In this document: positions 6,006 to 12,754 of the stretch, in pieces | How the letters are laid out: every line of letters begins with the position of its first letter | How positions within the stretch are numbered: the first letter of the stretch is position 1 | Assembly (NCBI GenBank): GCA_035493895.1 | Contig: DATJHM010000252.1 | Location: forward strand, 1-13,776 | DNA length: 13,776 nt | From: DATJHM01 sp035493895 | GTDB lineage: Bacteria > Chloroflexota > Ktedonobacteria > Ktedonobacterales > Ktedonobacteraceae | Direction of reading: 5' to 3' | The notes under the pieces: model-generated | What the model was told of the DNA's origin: nothing | Database searches by the model: none | Seen by the model: only the letters and a program-made list of their open reading frames with translations | Position numbers and translations under genes: made by a program

Positions 6006-8027
6006 ATGGCAAATACGAAAGATGCGATCATGGCAGAGCACTTTCCTGATGAACATGATGCTCTCCTCAATCGTGAAACAAATACACAGGGGGACGGGGA
6101 TGGCAAGGTGAACGGCAAAACGACGAATAATGGCTATGGTGGACAGAATATCCAGATCCTTGAAGGCCTGGAAGCGGTTCGAGTGCGCCCCGGTATGTAC
6201 ATTGGTGCCACGGACCAGCGCGGCCTGCATCATTTGATCCAGGAAGTTGTCGATAATAGCGTCGATGAGGTGATGGCTGGCTATGCCGACACGATTACTG
6301 TCGTTATCCATCCAGACAGTTCTGTCACGGTCTCCGACAATGGACGCGGTATCCCTGTCGATGAACATCCTCAACGTCCCGGTCTCTCTACTCTTGAAGT
6401 CGTTATGACTATTCTACACGCTGGTGGCAAATTCGGCGGCGGCGGCTACCAGATCAGTAGCGGACTCCATGGTGTGGGCGTCTCGGTCGTCAATGCACTC
6501 TCTGAGTGGTGTCAGGTTGATGTGAAACTCAACGGACGCCTCTGGCGGCAACGCTACGAAAGAGGGGTGCCGGTGACCAGCCTGCAAGATGTTGAGGCGG
6601 TCGAAGGCACTGGCACGACGACTTCGTTCCTCCCTGATCTGACGGTTATGGAGACACGCGACTTTAGCTTTGAGGTTCTGGCTCAACGCTTCCGCGAAAT
6701 GGCGTATCTGAACCGCGGTATGACGATCAGTCTGGTTGACGAACGCACGGATCGCGAAGCAACCTTCTATTTTGAAGGTGGCCTGGTCTCGTTCGTACGT
6801 TATCTCAACAAGAACCGCAACACATTGCAGTCGCGTCCCGTCAGTGTCATCAAAGAGATTGATAGGGTCAAGGTCGAGATGGCCTTACAGTACAACGATA
6901 GCTGGTCCAGCACTGAATATTCTTTCGCCAATGGTATCAACACTGTTGATGGTGGCATGCACATTACCGGCTTCCGCAGCGCTCTTACACGCACGCTGAA
7001 CGATTATGCGCGTAAGGCCAATATTCTCAAGGAGAAGGATGGCAATCTGACCGGAGATGATGTACGTCAGGGACTGACTGTCGTCGTGAGCGTCAAGATT
7101 CCTAATCCGCAATTCGAGGCGCAGACTAAGAGCAAGCTGAATAACGCTGAAGTGCGCCCGATCGTCGAGGCTATCACCTCTGATCTCCTGACCCAGTATC
7201 TGGAGGAGACTCCTGGCGAGGCCAAAACTATTATCGACAAGTGTCTGACCTCCGCCCGTGCGCGTGAAGCCGCTCGCGCCGCCCGCGATCTTATCCAACG
7301 CAAGAATGCCCTGGATACGACCCTTCCCGGCAAGCTGGCTGACTGTAGCGAACGCCGCGCTGATCGCTGCGAACTCTATATTGTCGAGGGAGATTCGGCT
7401 GGTGGGAGTGCAAAACAGGGACGTGACCGCCACTTCCAGGCAATTCTACCCCTGCGTGGTAAGATCCTGAACGTCGAACGCGTCGGCCTGGACAAGATCC
7501 TCAAAAATGAAGAGGTCAAAAATATCATCACCGCTATCGGCGTTGGTATCGACGAGAACCTCAATAAGGCGAAACTGCGCTATGGCCGCATCGTCATTAT
7601 GTGCGATGCCGACGTTGACGGCGCTCACATTCGCACGTTGTTGCTCACCTTCTTCTTCCGCCATATGCGCGTCCTGATTGAGGATGGTCATCTCTACATC
7701 GCCCAGCCCCCACTCTTCCACGTCAAGTTCGGCAAGCAAGTACGCTTCGTCTACACCGATGAAGAGCGGGATGTGCTTATCCAGGAGTATCGTGGCACGC
7801 ACAATGGCAAGGAGCCCGAGGTTGGACGTTACAAAGGTCTCGGCGAAATGAATCCAGAAACTCTCTGGGACACTACGATGGACCCGGCCAAACGGACTGT
7901 CCTTCAGGTGACGATCGAGGAGGCGATGGAGGCTGAAAAGACCTTCAGTATGCTCATGGGCGATGAGGTCGCTCCCCGCAAACGCTTCATCGAAAGCCAC
8001 GCGAAAAACGCCAATCTGGACATTTAA
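6006..8027 (+). CDS. gyrB: DNA gyrase subunit B
   Basis: A 673-aa ATPase subunit of DNA gyrase. With GyrA it introduces negative supercoils using ATP. The N-terminal GHKL ATPase domain includes E80/N84/D88 (EVVDNSVDE), D111NGRGIP and GLHGVGVSVVNALS. The transducer domain follows. The TOPRIM domain carries E461GDSAGG and D534ADVD, the metal-binding acidic residues. The C-terminal signature is GRYKGLGEMNPETLW. It lacks the large C-terminal insertion seen in enterobacterial GyrB. About 48 residues precede the conserved IQILEGLEAVRVRPGMYIG, more than usual, and they are rich in Gly, Asn and Asp. The ATG at 6006 has AAAGGA 13 bases upstream, which is long; an in-frame ATG at 6030 is an alternative. 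No dnaA, recF or gyrA is adjacent in this window. Base composition is clearly richer in GC than the operon downstream. Confidence 0.97.
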   Translation: MANTKDAIMAEHFPDEHDALLNRETNTQGDGDGKVNGKTTNNGYGGQNIQILEGLEAVRVRPGMYIGATDQRGLHHLIQEVVDNSVDEVMAGYADTITVVIHPDSSVTVSDNGRGIPVDEHPQRPGLSTLEVVMTILHAGGKFGGGGYQISSGLHGVGVSVVNALSEWCQVDVKLNGRLWRQRYERGVPVTSLQDVEAVEGTGTTTSFLPDLTVMETRDFSFEVLAQRFREMAYLNRGMTISLVDERTDREATFYFEGGLVSFVRYLNKNRNTLQSRPVSVIKEIDRVKVEMALQYNDSWSSTEYSFANGINTVDGGMHITGFRSALTRTLNDYARKANILKEKDGNLTGDDVRQGLTVVVSVKIPNPQFEAQTKSKLNNAEVRPIVEAITSDLLTQYLEETPGEAKTIIDKCLTSARAREAARAARDLIQRKNALDTTLPGKLADCSERRADRCELYIVEGDSAGGSAKQGRDRHFQAILPLRGKILNVERVGLDKILKNEEVKNIITAIGVGIDENLNKAKLRYGRIVIMCDADVDGAHIRTLLLTFFFRHMRVLIEDGHLYIAQPPLFHVKFGKQVRFVYTDEERDVLIQEYRGTHNGKEPEVGRYKGLGEMNPETLWDTTMDPAKRTVLQVTIEEAMEAEKTFSMLMGDEVAPRKRFIESHAKNANLDI

Positions 8028-8061
8028 TGTTCTCCTGACAATTGCTAATAAGTGTCTGGAC

Positions 8062-8107
8062 AAAAAAGAAGATCTGAGACTGACGTCAGTCTCAGATTTT
8101 CTTTTTT
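8062..8107 (+). terminator. strong intrinsic terminator after gyrB, bidirectional design
   Basis: A 46-base inverted repeat starts 34 bases beyond the gyrB stop. The core (8072-8097) is a perfect palindrome of two 13-base arms. The flanks continue the pairing, AAAAAAGAAG on the left against TTTCTTTTTT on the right, with one G-T pair at 8071/8098. The stem is followed by a T-rich tail. The A-run on the left means the reverse transcript would also end in U residues, so it can stop transcription from both sides. Confidence 0.92.
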
Positions 8108-8140
8108 ATTTTATTCCAGCAAAAATTACAAATACAGCTA

Positions 8141-8171
8141 TTTACAATTTCTGACATATAAATGATATAAT
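8141..8171 (+). promoter_or_regulatory. promoter of the ABC-3C operon
   Basis: The -10 box is TATAAT (8166-8171), preceded by TGA (8163-8165), giving an extended -10 element. A -35-like TTTACA (8141-8146, 5 of 6 matches) lies 19 bases upstream, slightly far. Transcription would start near 8178, with a leader of about 110 bases. The terminator of gyrB lies immediately upstream, so the operon is insulated from gyrB transcription. Confidence 0.6.
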
Positions 8172-8289
8172 ACTGCAACAAACACATTGCCATGTATAGC
8201 ATAACAAATAGGCTCTATTATTCGCTTGTAAGAGAGCGATATTCACATAGCATTACTGTCAATAGTATGTTAAACCAGAGGATAATGGC

Positions 8290-9204
8290 ATGGACAGATT
8301 TACACGTGCCTACTATGAAGCTGTATTTAAAGCTGCTTATTTAGAAAAACGTGGTAATACGTTTCAAGATTTTTTTTCGGAAATAATGGAGAAATGCCAT
8401 CCCGGTGATTTTCAGCGGGTTCGCCCCTGGGGAAATGTTGGTGATAAGAAGAATGATGGATATTTACGATCAAATCGTGTATTATTTCAGGTATATGCTC
8501 CCAATGAGATGAGAGCAAGGGATGCTATTTCTAAAATAGATGAAGATTTCTCTGGTGCTTTGGATTATTGGAAGCATGATTTTGACACATGGATATTCGT
8601 TCATAATGCAAAAGAAGGACTTGGGCCTCATATTCTGAAAAGGCTAAATGAGCTGACGGAGCTTCATCATCCCATTGTTGCCACTTCATGGGGATATGAA
8701 GAGTTGCGCCGAAAGGTATTTATTTTGAACGAAGTTGACCTCGCTTCACTTCTAGGAGGGTTCGCCCCATCAAATAAAGATATATATGCTTTACGCTATG
8801 AAAACGTTCAAGAGGTTTTAGATAATATTACTCAACAAGAGCCATCTCTCGTTCAGGATATACGACCAGTTCCTCCTGATAAATTGAAATTCAACCATTT
8901 ATCTGAAGATGTACAAAGTTTGCTTACCTGGGGCATGCAGAAATCCGATCTTGTAGGAAATTTCTTTAAAACTCACCCTGATCCTCAATATGGTGATAGG
9001 ATGGCGCTCACTTTCAGCGAAGAATACAAAAAATGTAAAATGCTCAGTATGGAAACCGACAGTATTTTTTTCGAATTACAAAAATTCGCTGGTGGACAGG
9101 ACCGAAGGCCTCCCCGTTATGAAGCCGCTGTGCTTGCAATACTTGCATACCTATTTGAACAATGTGAGATTTTTGAGCGACCATCTGAAGAGGCTATAAT
9201 ATGA
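8290..9204 (+). CDS. ABC-3C system protein with nuclease-like N-terminus
   Basis: A 304-aa soluble protein, first gene of a three-gene operon. Residues about 20-145 have the layout of a PD-(D/E)XK nuclease-like domain. It has FQDFFSEIM, then VRPWGNVGDKKNDGY with D52 and D56, then VLFQVYAP with Q67 and Y69 at the usual E-x-K strand. Later segments DTWIFVHN and ATSWGYEEL look like core strands. Residues about 200-304 form a helical tail, probably the domain that contacts the partner components. The family occurs next to DUF2326 ATPases in ABC-three-component systems, predicted to defend against phages or other invaders. Because the E-x-K motif reads QVY, catalysis is uncertain; binding or sensing is an alternative. 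The start at 8290 has AGAGGA upstream; an ATG at 8285 is out of frame. The stop overlaps the next start. Confidence 0.78.
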   Translation: MDRFTRAYYEAVFKAAYLEKRGNTFQDFFSEIMEKCHPGDFQRVRPWGNVGDKKNDGYLRSNRVLFQVYAPNEMRARDAISKIDEDFSGALDYWKHDFDTWIFVHNAKEGLGPHILKRLNELTELHHPIVATSWGYEELRRKVFILNEVDLASLLGGFAPSNKDIYALRYENVQEVLDNITQQEPSLVQDIRPVPPDKLKFNHLSEDVQSLLTWGMQKSDLVGNFFKTHPDPQYGDRMALTFSEEYKKCKMLSMETDSIFFELQKFAGGQDRRPPRYEAAVLAILAYLFEQCEIFERPSEEAII

Positions 9205-9446
9205 TTCTTCCTACAAAACGACTTGGCCCCGAACGCGCAATGCTCACAATCGGCGCTGAGATACTCAGTCTTCTTGTAGAACCAAAAACAGTATCGCGCC
9301 TGTGGAATGAATTAAGCAACGCAATGAGTGCTCGCACATCAACACGCATAGTAAGCTACGATTGGTTTATATTGACATTGGATCTACTTTATATGTTAGG
9401 GAGCATAGAAATTGATCATGGCAAAATACGGAGGTTCAATCAATGA
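9201..9446 (+). CDS. ABC-3C middle component (MC6-like)
   Basis: An 81-aa protein between the nuclease-like protein and the DUF2326 ATPase. It begins MILPTKRLGPERAMLTIGAE, followed by PKTVSRLW and a hydrophobic FILTLDLLYMLGSIE helix before a basic end (KIRRFNQ). This agrees with the small middle components of ABC-3C systems, in particular the type with an LPTK opening and a late LLYMLG-I segment that I associate with MC6. It probably bridges the ATPase and the effector protein. The ATG overlaps the previous stop (ATGA, 9201-9204), and its stop overlaps the next start (ATGA, 9443-9446), so the three proteins are likely made in fixed proportion by translational coupling. The subfamily label is from memory and less sure than the position-based role. 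Confidence 0.75.
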   Translation: MILPTKRLGPERAMLTIGAEILSLLVEPKTVSRLWNELSNAMSARTSTRIVSYDWFILTLDLLYMLGSIEIDHGKIRRFNQ

Positions 9447-11200
9447 TTCACCGTATATACAGCGATATGCCTACCTTCAAGAATCTCCAATTTCGGCAAG
9501 GCTTGAATATACTTCTGGCCGATAAGAGCCCTGGGGCAACCGAAAAACAGACACGTAATGGCGCAGGTAAGTCTAGTCTGACCGAATTAATCCATTTTTT
9601 ATTAGGAGCCAACCCGGATTCTATTTTTACAAAAGCATTAAAACAATATTCTTTTAGCATAGAATTTGATCTAGGCCAGACACACAGACAAGTAAGACGC
9701 TCAGGAAAAGCTCCAGATACGGTATTTGTTCAGAATACGAATACAGAGGACTGGCCAATCAGATCAAATATACAACACTTATTTTATACAGAAGATTTTC
9801 CAATATCTCTTTCTAATGATGAATGGAAAAGAGTGCTTGGTCAACTTATGTTTGCTTTGCCGGAGAAAACCCAATCTGGCAGATTTGCTCCAACCTTTCG
9901 CTCTCTTTTCCCTTATTTTGTTCGCCGCAAGTCAGCAGGAGGATTTTTCTCTCCAACAAAGCATAGCACTTCCCAACAATTGTGGGATCACCAGATCTCG
10001 ATATCCTGTTTATTAGGACTTGATTGGACTATTCCTCAACAATGGCAATATATACGTGAAAGAGAAAAGTCTCTAAGAGAGCTACAAAAAGCAGCCAAAG
10101 ATGGTACACTTGACGGCTTCATAGGAAATACGGCGGAACTTCGTACATTGCTCTTACTAGCTGAAAATCGCTTCTTTGAGCTAAGAGAACACGTAACTCA
10201 CTTTCAAGTTCTTCCAGAATATCGTAATCTTGAACAAGAAGCCAATCAACTAACACGTGAATTGGGGACTTTAGCTGATGAAAATACTGTAGATCATTTA
10301 TTGCTTTCTGAATTACAAGAAGCTTTCAACCAGGAGGCGGAGCCCGCTTTCACCGCGCTTGAACGTCTATACGAGGAAGCTGGGGTTGTACTGCCTGATA
10401 CCACTCTTCGACGTTTCGAAGAGGTCAGACTATTTCACGAATCTATTATCGCTAATCGCAAGTCGTACCTTGGCAATGAGGTGACGGCGGCTGGGCAGAG
10501 AATAAGAATTCGCGACCAACGCATGCTTGAAATAAACGTGAGGCTCGCTAGAGTTATGGCTATTCTGCAATCTTATGGAGCATTGGATCAGTTTACAAAA
10601 TTGCAATCAGAGCTGTCAGCACAGGAGGCTAAGACAGAGCTACTTCGTCAGAGATTTGCTGCCGCTGAACGCCTTGAGAGTGAGAGAAATGAACTTGAGT
10701 TCGAGCGAAATCAGTTAGAGATCCGCTTGCGCCAGGATTACCATGAACAAGCGAAGGTATTACGAGACGCTATTCTCGCTTTTGGAAAATTCTCAAGTGC
10801 ACTCTATGAGAATCCAGGTAATCTTACTATTTCTGCCTCCTCAAATGGCCCTCAGTTTGATGTTACTATTGGCGGCGAGAAAAGCGGCGGCATTAATAAT
10901 ATGCAGATTTTTTGCTTTGATATGATGTTGATGCAGCTTTGTATGGAAAGAAAGGTTGGACCTGGCTTCCTTATCCACGATAGCCATCTTTTTGATGGTG
11001 TAGACGAACGCCAGATCGCTAAAGCACTTCAAATTGGTGGGCAGGCCGCCCGCGATTTAAACTTCCAATATATTGTTACCATGAATTCTGATGCTATACC
11101 ACGAGAACTCCCTGATGATTTTGATCTCAACGACTATATCTTGCCAATTCGCCTTACAGACGCCACTGAAACAGGCGGATTATTTGGCATAAGATTTTGA
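9443..11200 (+). CDS. DUF2326 SMC/ABC-type ATPase of an ABC-3C system
   Basis: A 585-aa ATPase of the SMC/Rad50-like ABC class. The Walker A motif RNGAGKSSL (K43) follows the opening strand LQFRQGLNILLAD. Long charged helical stretches suited to coiled coil lie at about 205-275 and 340-445. The C-terminal DUF2326 region holds GGEKSGGINNMQIFCFDMML, in the place of the ABC signature. It continues with GFLIHDSHLFDGVDERQ (D513, E522), a Walker B/D-loop-like segment, and a final strand ending GLFGIRF. The two ATPase halves are brought together by the coiled coil, as in SMC proteins. It should be the NTP-driven engine of the three-gene system, probably acting on DNA or as a sensor of invasion; the exact trigger is unknown. 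The start is fixed by the ATGA overlap at 9443. The gene ends 2 bases from the stop of the convergent gene. Base use is AT-rich compared with gyrB. Confidence 0.85.
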   Translation: MIHRIYSDMPTFKNLQFRQGLNILLADKSPGATEKQTRNGAGKSSLTELIHFLLGANPDSIFTKALKQYSFSIEFDLGQTHRQVRRSGKAPDTVFVQNTNTEDWPIRSNIQHLFYTEDFPISLSNDEWKRVLGQLMFALPEKTQSGRFAPTFRSLFPYFVRRKSAGGFFSPTKHSTSQQLWDHQISISCLLGLDWTIPQQWQYIREREKSLRELQKAAKDGTLDGFIGNTAELRTLLLLAENRFFELREHVTHFQVLPEYRNLEQEANQLTRELGTLADENTVDHLLLSELQEAFNQEAEPAFTALERLYEEAGVVLPDTTLRRFEEVRLFHESIIANRKSYLGNEVTAAGQRIRIRDQRMLEINVRLARVMAILQSYGALDQFTKLQSELSAQEAKTELLRQRFAAAERLESERNELEFERNQLEIRLRQDYHEQAKVLRDAILAFGKFSSALYENPGNLTISASSNGPQFDVTIGGEKSGGINNMQIFCFDMMLMQLCMERKVGPGFLIHDSHLFDGVDERQIAKALQIGGQAARDLNFQYIVTMNSDAIPRELPDDFDLNDYILPIRLTDATETGGLFGIRF

Positions 11201-11202
11201 TG

Positions 11203-11682
11203 CTATCTCTCTTCCCTCGCCACCATCTCCCTCAACGTCGACACTACCAGCTCATGATCCTCCCGCTGCGGCAGACCCGAAACCGTAATCGTACCAATCA
11301 CCCCCACATGCTTCACCATTAACGGGAAGGCTCCCCCGTGCGCCGCATACGTACTCGATGGGATCAAATATTTCTCTTCAATCGTCTGACCCGCATTCTT
11401 CAACGTAATCCCCATGTAGTACGAACTATGCCCAAAACGGTTCACCACATTGTTCTTCCGCTTGATCCACTCATCATTATCGGCGAACGTCCCCTCCATC
11501 GCAAAATGGAAGAGCTGCTGACCGTTGCGCGTGATATCTATCGTCACCGCCTTCCCTCGCTTCCTCGCCCCCTCCAACAGCGCCATGCCAACCGTCAACG
11601 CCATCTCGTTCGTAAAGCTCGTAAACTGAATCTCCTCCTCCTGCTGCCTCAACTCCTTCAATATCTCGTCATAGTCACTCAT
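11203..11682 (-). CDS. UPF0303 / heme-degrading domain family protein
   Basis: A 159-aa protein of the UPF0303 group, related to the HbpS/GlcG-like 'haem-degrading' fold. Recognisable segments are FTNEMALTVGMALLE, VTIDITRNGQQLFHFAMEGT, DNDEWIKRKNNVV and YAAHGGAFPLMV near residues 112-123. It is a small soluble cytosolic protein. Family names refer to heme binding seen in distant relatives, but the biochemical role of UPF0303 members is not settled. The start at 11682 has AGAGGG a few bases upstream. It converges on the DUF2326 gene with 2 bases between stop codons. Its divergent partner is a TPR gene across 202 bases. Confidence 0.85.
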   Translation of the reverse strand: MSDYDEILKELRQQEEEIQFTSFTNEMALTVGMALLEGARKRGKAVTIDITRNGQQLFHFAMEGTFADNDEWIKRKNNVVNRFGHSSYYMGITLKNAGQTIEEKYLIPSSTYAAHGGAFPLMVKHVGVIGTITVSGLPQREDHELVVSTLREMVAREER

Positions 11683-11740
11683 TTATGCCCTCTTTTCAGA
11701 CCCTTTTTCACACAACAACACAAAATCGTCGACTCCCCTA

Positions 11741-11769
11741 TTGCCATCCGGGACAACGAGGCTTATAGT
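11741..11769 (+). promoter_or_regulatory. promoter of the TPR gene
   Basis: TTGCCA (11741-11746, 5 of 6 matches to TTGACA), a 17-base spacer and TATAGT (11764-11769, 5 of 6 matches) form a well-spaced sigma-70-type promoter. The leader to the ATG at 11885 would be about 110 bases. Confidence 0.6.
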
Positions 11770-11786
11770 AGCAGTATAGCTACTAT
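11765..11786. repeat. inverted repeat over the TPR promoter -10, operator candidate
   Basis: ATAGTAGC (11765-11772) and GCTACTAT (11779-11786) are perfect 8-bp inverted arms with a 6-base spacer. They overlap the -10 box and the expected start of transcription. A repressor binding here would block the promoter. It would be only partly transcribed, so a DNA-level role is more likely than an RNA hairpin. Confidence 0.5.
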
Positions 11787-11884
11787 CGGGGCGAATAGGT
11801 AGAGGCTACCATTCACCTCTGCCTGCAATTGTGGCGAATACATAGAGCGCTGTGATTTTTCCCTGCCCGGTGGAGGAGAGATTA

Positions 11885-12685
11885 ATGACGAAAAAAAAGC
11901 AGACAATGCAACGTAACAATAAGAGTAATACTCCAGCAGGAGCACAGAAGCTCCTCGAAACTCTTATGCTTCAGATAAACCAACAAGATTACGCGAAAGC
12001 CATCGACAACGGAGAAAAACTGCTGAACTACCTCCCCAAAACATCTCCACTTCGTGCCGATGTTCTTTCACTCCTCGGAGATGCTTACGCCTTTACCCAG
12101 GATTATCCCAAAAGCTATAAAGTCACCCATGAACTGGTGCAGCTCCGGCCCAATGATCCTGTTGCCTGGTATAACCATGGTCTGGCTAGCTTTTTTACCT
12201 CACGTATGGGCCGCGCTGTACGTGATTTTGAGCGCGCAATGCAGCTGGATAAGACCGGGAATTTTAAAACAAAGGACATTGCAAAGATGCCCAGGGAAGC
12301 CCGCAAAATGGCTGATGCGGCATTGAAAATTCGCGGCAAGGATTTTACGCTGGATCAATTGATCGCACAGGAAGATATCTATCAGCAGGGCCTGGCTTAC
12401 ATGGAAGAGAAAAAATGGCAGGAGGCTGAGGATGCCTTCAGAAAGAGCATCGCTATCGCCGATGTCCTGCCTCAGCCCTGGGCAAATATCGCTGGCACTT
12501 TGCTTATGCGTGAACGCTACGACGAAGCTGAAATCGCCTTGCGACACGCTCTGAAGATAGATCCAAAATATCAGCTGGCCAAACAGAACCTGAAACTCTT
12601 ACCAGAGCTACGCCTGCATGGTCTGCCGGAGCCAGACCGTATGGTCAACTACGATCCTTTTCGCGGTGCTACCCCGAGTTTCTAA
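11885..12685 (+). CDS. tetratricopeptide repeat (TPR) protein
   Basis: A 266-aa soluble protein made largely of TPR helices. Units can be seen at about 57-90 (ADVLSLLGDAYAFTQDYPKSYK), 93-126 (VAWYNHGLASF...AVRDFERAMQLD), 163-196 (EDIYQQGLAYMEEKKWQEAEDAFRKSI) and 197-230 (PWANIAGTLLMRERYDEAEIALRHALKIDP). A weaker unit lies at 25-52. The N-terminus is Lys/Asn-rich and the tail (NYDPFRGATPSF) is not helical. TPR arrays bind other proteins; no partner domain is present, so the role is unknown. The start at 11885 has GGAGGAGAG 8 bases upstream; an in-frame upstream ATG at 11852 lacks a good ribosome site. Confidence 0.82.
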   Translation: MTKKKQTMQRNNKSNTPAGAQKLLETLMLQINQQDYAKAIDNGEKLLNYLPKTSPLRADVLSLLGDAYAFTQDYPKSYKVTHELVQLRPNDPVAWYNHGLASFFTSRMGRAVRDFERAMQLDKTGNFKTKDIAKMPREARKMADAALKIRGKDFTLDQLIAQEDIYQQGLAYMEEKKWQEAEDAFRKSIAIADVLPQPWANIAGTLLMRERYDEAEIALRHALKIDPKYQLAKQNLKLLPELRLHGLPEPDRMVNYDPFRGATPSF

Positions 12686-12754
12686 TACTCCACATCCTGC
12701 AAAGAGCGTTTAGAGCAATGCTAGTTCTTTCGTTTGATTCCGAAAGACCATGTT

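Larger units (their letters stand above)
8028..8289. other. intergenic region between gyrB and the ABC-3C operon
   Basis: Contains the gyrB terminator (8062-8107) and then about 180 AT-rich bases carrying the promoter of the next operon. No transposase remnant, integrase site or tRNA was seen that would explain how the downstream cassette arrived. Confidence 0.6.
11683..11884. other. divergent region between UPF0303 and TPR genes
   Basis: Carries a good rightward promoter and an inverted repeat (listed separately). Further rightward lies a small GGTAG-AGG-CTACC hairpin (11798-11810), which would sit in the TPR leader. I see no convincing leftward -35/-10 pair for the UPF0303 gene, although one must lie in or near this stretch. 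Confidence 0.5.

Noticed and set aside
5683..6111. 142-aa + strand open frame overlapping the start of gyrB
   Set aside because: It overlaps gyrB by over 100 bases in another frame, its composition is unlike a protein (scattered Cys, Arg, Ser), and it has no well-spaced SD. The sequence is better explained as an untranslated leader.
7446..8063. 205-aa leftward open frame opposite the gyrB 3' half
   Set aside because: Antisense shadow of gyrB, produced by its codon pattern; it runs into the gyrB terminator region and has no SD.
11338..11802. 154-aa + strand open frame opposite the UPF0303 gene
   Set aside because: It is the antisense shadow of a gene with clear family motifs; its translation is rich in Arg, Leu and His without domain features.
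12726..12747. TCTTTCG/CGAAAGA hairpin between the convergent TPR and hypothetical genes, as a terminator
   Set aside because: The 7-bp stem is real, but neither side has a T-run. A role is possible but not supported enough to list.
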